Part shown: piece by piece, positions 37,853 through 45,980 of the stretch
Layout of the letters: the number at the start of each line of letters is the position of its first letter
Position numbering within the stretch: the first letter of the stretch is position 1
Notes under the pieces: model-generated
Seen by the model: only the letters and a program-made list of their open reading frames with translations
Told to the model about the DNA's origin: nothing
Database searches by the model: none
Program-made: the position numbers and the translations under genes
Origin: Actinospineispora eucalypti
GTDB taxonomy: Bacteria > Actinomycetota > Actinomycetes > Mycobacteriales > Pseudonocardiaceae
Length of the DNA: 64,000 bases
Assembly (NCBI GenBank): GCA_014208095.1
Contig: JACHMT010000002.1
Location: 124,001 to 188,000 of the forward strand
Direction: 5' to 3'

Positions 37853-38899
37853 GTGCAGGTCAGTATTGCGTCCATCGGTGACATTGTTACCGATCCGGTA
37901 ACCGGCCGGCGGCTGTCCGTGCCGGAAAAGCACGAGCAGACCGTGGAGCTGGCCGTGGCGGCGGAGGCGGCCGGGCTGCACGGCATCCACGTCGGGGAAC
38001 ACCACGGCACGGCGTACGCCTACTCGTCACCGCCGGTAATCCTCGGGGCCATCGCCCAGCGCACCAGCAGGCTGCGCCTGGGCACCGGGGTGGCCCTGCT
38101 GGCCAACCTGGATCCGGTGCGGGTGGCCGAGGACTACGCCACGGTGGACATCCTTTCCCGCGGCCGCGTGGAGATCGTCGGCGGCCGGGGTGGTTTCTTC
38201 CCGGCCATCTACGAGATGTTCGGTCAGTCGGTCGACGAGTCGCAGGAGATGTTCGACGAGAACCTGCGGCTGCTGCTGAAGATCTGGACCGAGTCGCCGG
38301 TCTACTGGCACGGCAAGTACCGCGCCGAGCTCACCGGCCAGCGCGTGGTTCCCGAGCCGGTGCAGCGTCCGCACCCGCCGGTCTGGATCGGCGCCGGGTT
38401 CTCCCTGGCGTCCACCGCCCTGTGCGCCGAGCTGGGTCTGCCGTTGATGTTGCCGGTGGTGACCTTCCAGCCGGCGCGGAAGTGGGCGGCGCCGGCGGCC
38501 CGGTTCCGGGAGCAGTGGGCCGAGGCGGGCCGGTCGGAGCCGTGCCGTGTCGGCGCGGTGGTGCACGCCCACGTGGCGCGGACCAGCCAGCTGGCCCGGC
38601 AGCGGTGGGCGCCCCGCTACGGCGCCTATTTCGACTGGGCCACGCGGATCCTGGGTGGTCCCGGTCACGCGAGGCCCTCCTTCATGGCGGAGTTCGACTA
38701 CGACCTGATCGCCGGCCCGGAGGGTTGCGCGGTGGCGGGCAGTCCGGCGGAGGTCGTGGACAAGCTGTCCTGGCTGGCCGAGCTGCTGGGCGGCCTGGAC
38801 ACGGTGCTGCTGAGCGTCGATGTCGGTGGCCTCCCTCGGGCGGAGATGCTGGACGCGGTCGAGCTGATCGGCGCTGAGGTGCTGCCGGCACTGCGGTAG
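37853..38899 (+). CDS. LLM-class (luciferase-like) flavin-dependent oxidoreductase
   Basis: 348 residues from GTG 37853 with GAAGGG upstream. TIM-barrel signatures: GIHVGEHHGTAYAYSSPPVI, LRLGTGVALLANLDPVRVAE, DILSRGRVEIVGGRGGFFPA. It uses FMN or F420. Separated by 134 bp from the FAD gene on the same strand; probably the last gene of the Rieske operon, or a neighbour with its own promoter. Confidence 0.87.
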   Translation: MQVSIASIGDIVTDPVTGRRLSVPEKHEQTVELAVAAEAAGLHGIHVGEHHGTAYAYSSPPVILGAIAQRTSRLRLGTGVALLANLDPVRVAEDYATVDILSRGRVEIVGGRGGFFPAIYEMFGQSVDESQEMFDENLRLLLKIWTESPVYWHGKYRAELTGQRVVPEPVQRPHPPVWIGAGFSLASTALCAELGLPLMLPVVTFQPARKWAAPAARFREQWAEAGRSEPCRVGAVVHAHVARTSQLARQRWAPRYGAYFDWATRILGGPGHARPSFMAEFDYDLIAGPEGCAVAGSPAEVVDKLSWLAELLGGLDTVLLSVDVGGLPRAEMLDAVELIGAEVLPALR

Positions 38900-38924
38900 C
38901 ACCTCAGCGGCCGACCCTCACGGG

Positions 38925-39212
38925 TTAGATGAGATCGAGCACCACCAGGCCGGTCGCCCGGTCCCCGTTGCCGGTGCGGTTGTGGTCGTTCCGGTTGTGG
39001 TTGCCCCGGTTGACGTTGCCGCTGTTGCTGTCGCCGTCGTGGTCGTCGGACTCGTCATCGGTGTGGTCGTAGCAGTCGCAGTGCCGGTCGGCGAGCATCA
39101 CCGTGCTCGGCGCCGGGGTGAGCGCCGCCGCCGTCGCCGTGGTGCCCAGGCCTAATGCGGCGGCCAGGACGACGACGGCGGCGGTAGAGATGACGCGCAC
39201 GAAGAGTGACAT
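38925..39212 (-). CDS. Small secreted Asp/Asn/His-rich protein
   Basis: 95 residues from ATG 39212 (GAAAGG upstream). Signal peptide: MSLFVRVISTAAVVVLAAAL followed by small residues, cleavage likely after ATAAA. The mature part is short and polar: a Cys-Asp-Cys, an acidic Asp/His segment, then an Asn/Arg/Gly stretch (NVNRGNHNRNDHNRTGNG) and a hydrophobic end (LVVLDLI). No family recognised. The Asp/His-rich part could bind metal; the hydrophobic tail could anchor or aggregate. Convergent with the LLM gene. Confidence 0.7.
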   Translation of the reverse strand: MSLFVRVISTAAVVVLAAALGLGTTATAAALTPAPSTVMLADRHCDCYDHTDDESDDHDGDSNSGNVNRGNHNRNDHNRTGNGDRATGLVVLDLI

Positions 39213-40086
39213 GATTGCTGAGCCTTTCTCACCAACACCGGTGAACGGTGTGCTTCCAGGGGCGCTCGAGATATCACCACACGTAACCCAATAGAAACAC
39301 CAGTCACAGAGGTGGATCACCCGGACGCGCCGCCCGGCGCGCCCGGTGAAAAGCCAATGGGGTGGTTTGCCGTGGCCGGTTCACTGAAAAGGGGATAGTG
39401 TTTCCGGTCCTTGTGCGAATGGGTGGCGCCGCCGCGAGTCTCGCGAATTCCACGTGAGTATCTTCAAACCCCGGCGCGCTCGGCGAAGGCTTTCGCGCCC
39501 GTGCGCGCTTCCCGATGCCGGGGCGGTGCCTGCCGGGTGACACCTCGATCCGCCGCGCAACGGAAAGCTCGGCCTGGACGGCGCGGACCGGTTGGGCTGG
39601 CGCGGCTCGGCGCCGTTTTGCTCGGCGCCCGTGCCCGTGTTCACGACGTGCGGTTAGTGGGCGCGGACTTCGTCACACAGCGTTGCCCAGCGCGGAGGCC
39701 GCGTGGACGTTTCCACGGCGGGCCCTCGTCGAGTGCGACACCAGGCTGGTTCGATCTTGGGAAAAAGCAGACTGGTGTCGACTTCGATGAACGGGACGAG
39801 CCGACCCGACCAACGTCAGTCACGCTCCGTAACGAGGCTGGCGGCTGGGAGCGCGAACCGCGGCCAGGCGGCCACCGCTCCGCTGTCCAGGGACTCCGCA
39901 ACCGGCCGCTCACCAGCCGACTAACGCCAGAAGACGCGCCGTCCAGGCTGATCTTCAAACCGGTACCGAGCCCTCAGCCCGGGCCACCCCGACGTCGGTG
40001 CCCGGCACCTTCGCGGAACCGGCGCCGCGCACGCCGCGGTCGGGCGGAAGCCGGCGAGGAGAACCCGGATTCGTGTTAGCGTCCGT
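39213..40086. other. Long non-coding region upstream of the cobalamin riboswitch
   Basis: About 870 bp with only implausible frames (Arg/Pro-rich, no ribosome sites). It holds a perfect 9-bp inverted repeat, CGACACCAG at 39736-39744 with CTGGTGTCG at 39772-39780, and the family 2 repeat at 39936. The part from about 39890 resembles 19300-19400. I see no gene here. Confidence 0.5.
39936..39972 (+). repeat. Dispersed repeat, family 2 copy 2
   Basis: Core GTCCAGGCTGATCTTCAAAC continuing CGGTACCGAGCC. Compared with the copy at 19362 it differs at a handful of positions. Confidence 0.7.
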
Positions 40087-40290
40087 GGTGTCGGTGGTTC
40101 ACGCCGGCCGGTGCGTCCGGCGGGGGTGAGGCAAGAGGGAACCCGGTGCGACTCCGGGACTGCCCCGCAGCGGTGAGTGGGAACGAAAGCCGTAGACACA
40201 AGCACTGGGTCGAAAGGTGGACCTGGGAAGCGACGGCCGGTAGGTGGCGCCTGGCGCCGAGCCCGCGAGTCCGAAGACCTGCCAGCGATG
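40087..40290 (+). promoter_or_regulatory. Cobalamin riboswitch of metE
   Basis: The conserved pieces of the adenosylcobalamin aptamer are present in order: GGTTCACGCCGG near 40094, GAGGCAAGAGGGAACCCGGT, GCGACTCCGGGACTGCCCCG, CAGCGGTGAGTGGGAACG, and the B12 box GCGAGTCCGAAGACCTGCC at 40265-40283. It lies upstream of metE, the B12-independent methionine synthase, so it should shut metE off when B12 is available. Confidence 0.93.
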
Positions 40291-40379
40291 CGTGCGCCGC
40301 CCGGCGCGCGCGGAGCCGTGTCCTCGCGGGTGGGAACGGTGCGCCGAACGCTGGTTTCGCCGCGCCCGTGATGTCCCGG

Positions 40380-40403
40380 CTCCTCGGCAACGCTCGCGAG
40401 GAG
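40380..40403 (+). promoter_or_regulatory. RBS-sequestering hairpin of the metE riboswitch
   Basis: CTCCTCG (40380-40386) pairs perfectly with CGAGGAG (40397-40403), which contains the metE Shine-Dalgarno site 10 nt before the ATG. This suggests control at translation initiation rather than by a terminator. Confidence 0.6.
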
Positions 40404-40413
40404 AGAGTCGCTG

Positions 40414-42696
40414 ATGACCGAACGACCACTGGGTGCCACCGTGCTGGGGTACCCCCGCATCGGGCCGAACCGGGAGCTCAAACGCGCCGTGGAGGGCCAC
40501 TGGGCCGGCCGGGTCGACGCCGATGAGCTGGAGGCCACCTCGGCGCGGCTGCGCCGGGAGACCTGGCTGGAGCTGAGGGACGCCGGGCTCGGCTCGGTGC
40601 CCGGCAACACGTTCTCCTACTACGACCAGGTGCTGGACGCCGCGCTCACCGTGGGCGCGGTGCCGGAGCGGTTCGCGGGGCTCGGCGGCACCCCGCTGGA
40701 CCTGCTGTTCGCCATGGCGCGGGGCCGGGAGGGTGTGCCGGCCCTGGAGCTGACCAAGTTCTTCGACACCAACTACCACTACCTGGTGCCGGAGATCGGC
40801 CCGGACACCGCGTTCCGGCTGGCCGACCGCAAGCCGGTCGCCGAGTTCACCGAGGCCCTGGCCGCCGGGGTGCGCACCCGACCGGTGCTGCTCGGGCCGG
40901 TGACGCTGCTGCTGCTGGCCAAGCCGGCGGCCGGCGCACCGGACGGGTTCGCCCCGCTGGACCGGCTGGACGCGCTGCTGGAGGTGTACGCCCGGCTGCT
41001 GGCCGAGCTGCGCCGGGCCGGCGCGGACTGGGTGCAGCTGGACGAGCCGGCCTTCGCCGCCGACCGGTCGGCGGAGGAGCTGGCCGCGCTGGGCCGGGCC
41101 TACCGCGGGCTGGCCGGGACACCGGAGCGGCCGGCGATCCTGGTCGCCGGCTACTACGGCGCCTGGGGATCCGCCCTGGCCACGCTGGCCGACACCCCGG
41201 TGGAGGCGATCGGCCTGGACCTGGTGGCCGGGGTCGACGACCTGACCGCCGCGGCCGGGCTGCGCGGGCTGCGGGACAAGACCGTGCTGGCCGGCGTGGT
41301 GGACGGCCGCAACGTGTGGCGTACCGACCTGGACGCGGCGCTGGCCAAGGCGGCCACGCTGTTGGGCAGCGTGGGACGAGTGGAGATCGGGTCCTCCTGC
41401 CCGCTGCTGCACGTGCCCTACGACGTCGACGTGGAGACCGGCCTCACCGGCTCGGTCCGGGACCGGCTGGCCTTCGCCCGGCAGAAGCTGGGCGAGATCG
41501 TCACGCTGGACCGCGCGCTGCGCGAGGGGCGGGACGTGGTGGCCGGTGCCTTCGCCGACGCCGCCCGCCGGCGCAACCCCGACCGGTCCGGCGAGCGCAG
41601 CGACCGGGTGCGCGGGCGGCTGGATGCCCTGGGCACGGAGCACTACCGCCGGGGATCCGCCGAGTCGCGGGCCGCGGCCCAGCGCACCCGCCTGGGCCTG
41701 CACCCGCTGCCCACCACGACCATCGGCTCGTTCCCGCAGACCGCGGGGATCCGCGCCGACCGGGCCGCGCACCGGGCCGGCCGGCTGGCCGGCGACGAGT
41801 ACGAGCAGCGGATGCGCGCGGAGATCGAGCGGGTCATCGGGCTGCAGGAGTCGCTCGGGCTGGACGTGCTGGTGCACGGCGAACCGGAACGCAACGACAT
41901 GGTGCAGTACTTCGCCGAGCAGCTGGACGGGTTCGCCGCGACCGAGCACGGCTGGGTGCAGTCCTACGGCAGCCGGTGCGTGCGCCCGCCGGTGCTGTAC
42001 GCCGACGTGAGCCGGCCGGAGCCGATCACCGTGCGGTGGAGCGGCTACGCCCAGTCGCTGACCGGCCGGCCGGTGAAGGCCATGCTGACCGGCCCGGTGA
42101 CCATCCTGGCCTGGTCGTTCGTCCGGGATGACCAGCCGCTCGGGCAGACCGCGCGACAGGTGGCGCTGGCGCTGCGGGACGAGGTGCGCGACCTGGAGGC
42201 GGCCGGCCTGCGGATCATCCAGGTGGACGAGCCCGCGCTGCGCGAGCTGCTGCCGCCGAGGGCGGCCGACCGCAAGGCCTACCTGGACTGGGCGGTCGAC
42301 GCCTTCCGGCTGGCCACCGGCGGTGCCGCCGACTCCACCCAGGTGCACACCCACCTGTGCTACTCCGAGTTCGGCGAGGTGGTCGACGCCATCGACGCAC
42401 TGGGCGCGGACGTCACCACGGTGGAGGCGGCCCGCTCGAAGATGGAGGTGGTGGCCGCGCTGGGTGCGGGCATCGGGCGGGACATCGGCCCCGGGGTCTA
42501 CGACGTGCACTCCCCGGAGGTGCCCAGCGTGGAGGAGATCGCCGAGCTGCTGCGTACCGCGCGGCGCGAGGTGCCGCTGGAACGCCTGTGGGCCAACCCG
42601 GACTGCGGCCTGAAGACTCGCGGCGAGGCGGAGGTGGTCGCCGCGCTGCGCAACCTGGTCAGCGCCGCGCGCGCGGTCCGGGAACAGCCGGTGTAG
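40414..42696 (+). CDS. metE: Cobalamin-independent methionine synthase MetE
   Basis: 760 residues, full length. The N-terminal domain starts [20 protein letters not shown]. The catalytic C-terminal domain has [15 protein letters not shown], the zinc ligands HTHLCYSEF (His and Cys) and [10 protein letters not shown] (Cys), and [14 protein letters not shown] for folate. It methylates homocysteine with 5-methyl-tetrahydrofolate triglutamate. Its control by a B12 riboswitch implies that a B12-dependent MetH exists elsewhere in the genome (inference). Confidence 0.97.
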   Translation: MTERPLGATVLGYPRIGPNRELKRAVEGHWAGRVDADELEATSARLRRETWLELRDAGLGSVPGNTFSYYDQVLDAALTVGAVPERFAGLGGTPLDLLFAMARGREGVPALELTKFFDTNYHYLVPEIGPDTAFRLADRKPVAEFTEALAAGVRTRPVLLGPVTLLLLAKPAAGAPDGFAPLDRLDALLEVYARLLAELRRAGADWVQLDEPAFAADRSAEELAALGRAYRGLAGTPERPAILVAGYYGAWGSALATLADTPVEAIGLDLVAGVDDLTAAAGLRGLRDKTVLAGVVDGRNVWRTDLDAALAKAATLLGSVGRVEIGSSCPLLHVPYDVDVETGLTGSVRDRLAFARQKLGEIVTLDRALREGRDVVAGAFADAARRRNPDRSGERSDRVRGRLDALGTEHYRRGSAESRAAAQRTRLGLHPLPTTTIGSFPQTAGIRADRAAHRAGRLAGDEYEQRMRAEIERVIGLQESLGLDVLVHGEPERNDMVQYFAEQLDGFAATEHGWVQSYGSRCVRPPVLYADVSRPEPITVRWSGYAQSLTGRPVKAMLTGPVTILAWSFVRDDQPLGQTARQVALALRDEVRDLEAAGLRIIQVDEPALRELLPPRAADRKAYLDWAVDAFRLATGGAADSTQVHTHLCYSEFGEVVDAIDALGADVTTVEAARSKMEVVAALGAGIGRDIGPGVYDVHSPEVPSVEEIAELLRTARREVPLERLWANPDCGLKTRGEAEVVAALRNLVSAARAVREQPV

Positions 42697-42744
42697 CCGG
42701 GCACCGCCGGGGCGTGACGTCCGACCCATCCGGTACGCGCGTTC

Positions 42745-42769
42745 GGTTAATCAGCCGCCTGACGGGTAA
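42745..42769 (+). promoter_or_regulatory. Near-consensus sigma-B/F-type promoter
   Basis: GGTT, 15-bp spacer, GGGTAA. The actinobacterial stress-sigma consensus is GNTT-N14-16-GGGTAY. It ends 9 nt before the GTG of the membrane gene at 42779. Confidence 0.5.
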
Positions 42770-42778
42770 CTACCAGGC

Positions 42779-43291
42779 GTGGAGATTTTCCGACGCCGAC
42801 CGGAAGAACCGGGCACGATGGACCGCCCCGGCGGTGTGCTCGCCGTGGTCGGCGGCCTGCTCGCCGGACTGGCCTACCTGGTCGTACCGGTGGCCAAGGT
42901 GCCGCTGGTCGGCCAGGTCACCGCCCCGGCGCTGGAGGAGGCCGCGCCCTCCTACCCGTCGCTGGCCATGTTGCCGTTCGTGCCGGTCGCCGCGCTGGTG
43001 ATGCTGGCCATCGGCGGTTTCCTGCTGCTGGCCCGGTTGGGCCGCCGCGAGCACCGGGTGGCCGGTGCGCTGGTGCTGGCGTGCTCCGGGTTCATCGCGC
43101 TGGCCTACCTGATCCCGTTCAACGCGCTGCAGTCGGAGATCCAGCAGGTCGGCGCGTCCGGTCTCGGCCTCAGCGCGGCCACCTTCGCCGGTGGCGGCTT
43201 CTGGTTCGCCCTGGTCGGGGCGCTGGTCGCGGCGACGGGAGCGGCGCTGGAACTGAGCGAGCCGAGGCGCTCGCTGCGGGCCGGTGCCTGA
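42779..43291 (+). CDS. Four-helix membrane protein
   Basis: 170 residues, GTG start close to a sigma-B-like promoter. Helices at about 22-42, 60-80, 95-115 and 130-155 (VLAVVGGLLAGLAYLVVPVA; LPFVPVAALVMLAIGGFLLL; ALVLACSGFIALAYLIPFNA; GGGFWFALVGALVAATGAAL). Cytoplasmic ends are charged. No family recognised. The RsbW-like gene follows 59 bp downstream, suggesting a stress-response operon. Confidence 0.75.
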   Translation: MEIFRRRPEEPGTMDRPGGVLAVVGGLLAGLAYLVVPVAKVPLVGQVTAPALEEAAPSYPSLAMLPFVPVAALVMLAIGGFLLLARLGRREHRVAGALVLACSGFIALAYLIPFNALQSEIQQVGASGLGLSAATFAGGGFWFALVGALVAATGAALELSEPRRSLRAGA

Positions 43292-43350
43292 ACGCGGTGC
43301 GGTCCGACTCGGGGAAGGCCCGGCGCCCAGCGCGGTTACGGAGGTTGGCC

Positions 43351-43746
43351 ATGGGCTCGTCGGTGGACCCTCGCCCCCTCCTGGTGGAGATGCGCATCCC
43401 GGCCGGCGCGGGCCTGGTTTCGACGGTCCGCGCGGCGGTAACCGACCTGGCCACCCGCGCGGAGTTCACCGATGACACCGTCGCCGAGCTGAACGCCGCG
43501 GTGCAGGAAGCGTGCGACAACCTGATCGGGCTGGCGGTCGAGGGCGCGCTGCTGAGGTGCACGTTCCGGCTGACCGAGCACCGGTTGGACGTCACCGTGC
43601 ACACCCACACCGACACTTGCGAGCACCCGCTGGAGGCCAAGGGCTTCGGTTGGCACGTGCTGCGCATCCTGTCCCGCGACGACCGGTCGGGCTCGGGGGA
43701 CGGCACGGCGATCGCCATCCGGTTCAGCGCGCACCACGGCGCGTGA
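43351..43746 (+). CDS. RsbW/HATPase_c_2-type anti-sigma ATPase
   Basis: 131 residues from ATG 43351 with GGAGG 6 nt upstream. GHKL fold of the anti-sigma kinases: AELNAAVQEACDNLIGLAVE (N box with Glu and Asn), HRLDVTVHTHTD, GWHVLRILSRDDRSGSGDG (G boxes, somewhat divergent). In RsbW-like proteins this domain binds a stress sigma factor and phosphorylates an anti-anti-sigma protein. Neither partner is in the window, but sigma-B-like promoters precede this operon and the DUF6131 gene. Confidence 0.82.
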   Translation: MGSSVDPRPLLVEMRIPAGAGLVSTVRAAVTDLATRAEFTDDTVAELNAAVQEACDNLIGLAVEGALLRCTFRLTEHRLDVTVHTHTDTCEHPLEAKGFGWHVLRILSRDDRSGSGDGTAIAIRFSAHHGA

Positions 43747-43753
43747 CCCGGGT

Positions 43754-44950
43754 TCAGACACCCGAGGCCGCCGGTGCGCTGACCTGGTAGATGTCCTGGT
43801 AGACGCGGCTGGTCTCGGCGGCGATGCGCGCCCAGCTGTAGCGGTTGAGGGCCCGGTCCCGGGCGGCGAGGCCCATACCGTCGCGCAGCGAGTCGTTGTC
43901 GAACAGCCGGCGCAGCGAGTGCGCCAGCTCCCGGGCCGGCGGGCCACCACCCCGCAGGTGCACGCCGGTCACCCCGTCCAACACGCCCTCGGTCAGCTCG
44001 GGGCAGCCGGTGAGCACCGGCACGCCGAGGGCCATCGCCTCGAGCGAGAGCGTGTCCGCCGCCTCGTCGGGGGAGAGCAGCACCGCCGCGTCGCAGCGGC
44101 GCAGCAGATCGGCCCGCTCGGCCCGGTCCGGGTGACCGCTGAGGGTGACCCGGTCGGTGAGGTGCAGCTCCTCGGCCAGCTCGGTCAGCCGGCGCAGCTC
44201 GCGTTCGGTCTCCGGGTGGTCGGGCCAGCCGGCCGCGATCACCAGCTCGGTGCCGGGCAGCGCGGTGAGCGCCCGGATCGCCACGTGCGCCCGGTCGAGC
44301 GCGCCGAGCAGCACCACCCGGTACACCGGGCCGTGGCGTTCCGCCGGGTCGCGCGGGTGCATCGACCGGGCGTCCACGCCCCGGCGCACGACGGTGATGT
44401 GGTCCCGGTCCACGCCCACCTTCAGCAGGCAGGCCCGCTCCGCGTCGGTGGCGGCCAGCACCTGGTCACAGCCGCGTGCCACCGCCCGCTCCAGCCGGTA
44501 CCGGTCCGAGGGCTCGCGCCGGGCGGCGGGTATGCCGCGGTCATCCAGCAGGTGCAGCCGGTGGAAGGTGTGCACCACCGGGATCGGTGTGTCCCGGGTG
44601 GCCAGCTGGGCGGCGAGGCCGGCCAGCCAGCCGTGGCTGTGCACCACGTCCGGCCGGTGTTTGCGCAGCGCCGCCGCGAGCCGCTCGCCGAACCGGCCCA
44701 CCTGCCCGGCCACCTCCCGTTCGGTGAGGCCCTTCGCCGGCCCGGCGCGCAGGGCGACCGCGTCCACGCCGTCGGGCATCGGGGGCTGGTTGGGTGTTCG
44801 CCGCGAGTAACACACCACGTGCTGTCCCTGCTCGGTGAGCGCATCGGCGAGCGCCGGCACCGTGGTGTTGATTTCCGGCTGGGCCGCCGCCGAGGCGAGC
44901 GAGACCATGGCGATCTTCAGGCGCGGGTTCTGCGGCGAGTCGTCGACCAT
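43754..44950 (-). CDS. GT4-family glycosyltransferase
   Basis: 398 residues, GT-B fold resembling MshA and sucrose-phosphate-synthase-like enzymes: KIAMVSLASAAAQPEINTTV, DVVHSHGWLAGLAAQLATRD, ITVVRRGVDARSMHPRD. The donor-site segment SPDEAADTLSLEAMALGVPV carries the E-x7-E pattern. It transfers a sugar from a nucleotide donor with retention; acceptor unknown. Its stop is 7 bp from that of the RsbW-like gene (convergent). Confidence 0.87.
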   Translation of the reverse strand: MVDDSPQNPRLKIAMVSLASAAAQPEINTTVPALADALTEQGQHVVCYSRRTPNQPPMPDGVDAVALRAGPAKGLTEREVAGQVGRFGERLAAALRKHRPDVVHSHGWLAGLAAQLATRDTPIPVVHTFHRLHLLDDRGIPAARREPSDRYRLERAVARGCDQVLAATDAERACLLKVGVDRDHITVVRRGVDARSMHPRDPAERHGPVYRVVLLGALDRAHVAIRALTALPGTELVIAAGWPDHPETERELRRLTELAEELHLTDRVTLSGHPDRAERADLLRRCDAAVLLSPDEAADTLSLEAMALGVPVLTGCPELTEGVLDGVTGVHLRGGGPPARELAHSLRRLFDNDSLRDGMGLAARDRALNRYSWARIAAETSRVYQDIYQVSAPAASGV

Positions 44951-45014
44951 GTAGTTGGGGTGTCCGCAAGCCGACCCCGCGAAACTTTGAATATTTGATC
45001 ACGGAGAAAGTTTT

Positions 45015-45039
45015 GTTTGCCGGGGGTCGGCCCGGGTAT
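45015..45039 (+). promoter_or_regulatory. Sigma-B/F-type promoter
   Basis: GTTT, 15-bp spacer, GGGTAT: an exact match to the actinobacterial stress-sigma consensus, 39 nt upstream of the DUF6131 ATG. Confidence 0.7.
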
Positions 45040-45078
45040 CGCCAAAACAGCCATGCAGACCGCGGCTACGGAGGAAAG

Positions 45079-45234
45079 ATGATTATCCTTGGGGTGATCC
45101 TGCTCGTCATCGGTTGGCTGACCGGGATCTCGATTCTCTACACGGTGGGCGCCATTCTTCTGGTTGTCGGCCTAATCCTGCTCCTGTTGGGCCAGGTCGG
45201 CCGCCCGATCGGCGGCCGCCGCTGGTACTACTAG
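45079..45234 (+). CDS. DUF6131-family small membrane protein
   Basis: 51 residues from ATG 45079, with GGAGGAAAG directly upstream. Two hydrophobic helices (MIILGVILLVIGWLTGISIL and TVGAILLVVGLILLLLGQVG) and the tail GRRWYY are the whole protein, as in the abundant actinobacterial DUF6131 family, whose function is unknown. A consensus sigma-B promoter suggests stress induction. The stop codon is the first triplet of the next repeat copy. Confidence 0.9.
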   Translation: MIILGVILLVIGWLTGISILYTVGAILLVVGLILLLLGQVGRPIGGRRWYY

Positions 45235-45282
45235 CGCGGAACGCGCTGGCCGAGCGCGCGCCCAGTTCGGCGCGTGCGGGAG
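45232..45282 (+). repeat. Dispersed double-hairpin repeat, family 1 copy C
   Basis: AGCGCG-GAA-CGCGCT, then GCGCGCGCC-CAGTTC-GGCGCGTGC. The second stem differs from copy A by a change that leaves a G-T (G-U) wobble. It begins at the stop codon of the DUF6131 gene. Confidence 0.85.
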
Positions 45283-45300
45283 TCACTAGCGACCTTTTTC

Positions 45301-45339
45301 TTTCCGCGGTCCACCTCTCCGGGGGGTGGGCCGCGGAAA
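45301..45339. terminator. Strong hairpin downstream of DUF6131 gene
   Basis: TTTCCGCGGTCCACC (45301-45315) pairs with GGTGGGCCGCGGAAA (45325-45339) over 15 bp with one wobble; 9-nt loop. Likely a terminator for the small stress gene, although no T-run follows. Confidence 0.5.
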
Positions 45340-45382
45340 CGTGACCAAGCACCCGGATTCGCTCCGCGTGTACCGGGGGGAC

Positions 45383-45431
45383 TAGCGCGGAACGCGCTGG
45401 CCGAGCGCGCCCAGTTAGGCGCGCGCGGGAG
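45383..45431 (+). repeat. Dispersed double-hairpin repeat, family 1 copy D
   Basis: Same layout as copy C, 100 bp further on, with a shorter 5' arm in the second hairpin (GCGCGCC with GGCGCGC). It ends 9 nt before the uspA-type ATG and so overlaps its ribosome-binding region. Confidence 0.85.
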
Positions 45432-45440
45432 ACTGAGGGC

Positions 45441-45875
45441 ATGAACGAAACGACCATCGTTGTCGGCGTCGACGAAACCGACGCCGCCCGGGCCGCGTTG
45501 CGTTGGGCGGCGCGGCACGCGCGGGACGCGGGCGGCACGGTGGCCGCTGTCGCGGTGTGGCAGCAGCCCCCGATGCTGGCCGCCGGCACGGGGGAGATGA
45601 TCGCGCCCGTGGTGGATGACGCCGAGCTGGAGGCCGACGCGCGGCGCTGGGTGTCCGACGCGGTGGCCGAGCTGCCCGCCGGCGCGGCGGAGCTGGTGGA
45701 GGGCCGGGTGGCGCACGGGGACCCGAAGGAAGTGCTGCTGGACCAGGCCCGGGGCGCCGCGATGCTGGTGCTCGGCAACCACCGGCACGGCCGGGTGGCC
45801 GGCGCGCTGCTCGGCTCGGTGGCGCTGTCCTGCGCGCACCACGCGGACTGCCCGGTGGTGTTGGTGCCCAGCTGA
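45441..45875 (+). CDS. Universal stress protein (UspA family)
   Basis: 144 residues, single Usp domain: TIVVGVDETDAARAALRWAA at the start, and the ATP-binding pattern G-x2-G-x9-G-S in LGNHRHGRVAGALLGSVA. The ATP-binding class of Usp proteins is typically induced in hypoxia or stationary phase. A repeat copy sits on its leader; this could influence translation or mRNA ends (inference). Confidence 0.92.
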   Translation: MNETTIVVGVDETDAARAALRWAARHARDAGGTVAAVAVWQQPPMLAAGTGEMIAPVVDDAELEADARRWVSDAVAELPAGAAELVEGRVAHGDPKEVLLDQARGAAMLVLGNHRHGRVAGALLGSVALSCAHHADCPVVLVPS

Positions 45876-45980
45876 CGACGACGGCCGCGGTACCCTGAGG
45901 CAACTGGCGTGCCGGGAAGACTGGTCGGCGATCCCACCCATGGGTGAGGTGTAGGTGATCCCGACCGGAAGGCCAGCCCG

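Noticed and set aside
39411..40079. 222-residue plus-strand frame before the riboswitch
   Set aside because: Arg/Pro-rich, no ribosome site, crosses a family 2 repeat and a hairpin; treated as non-coding.
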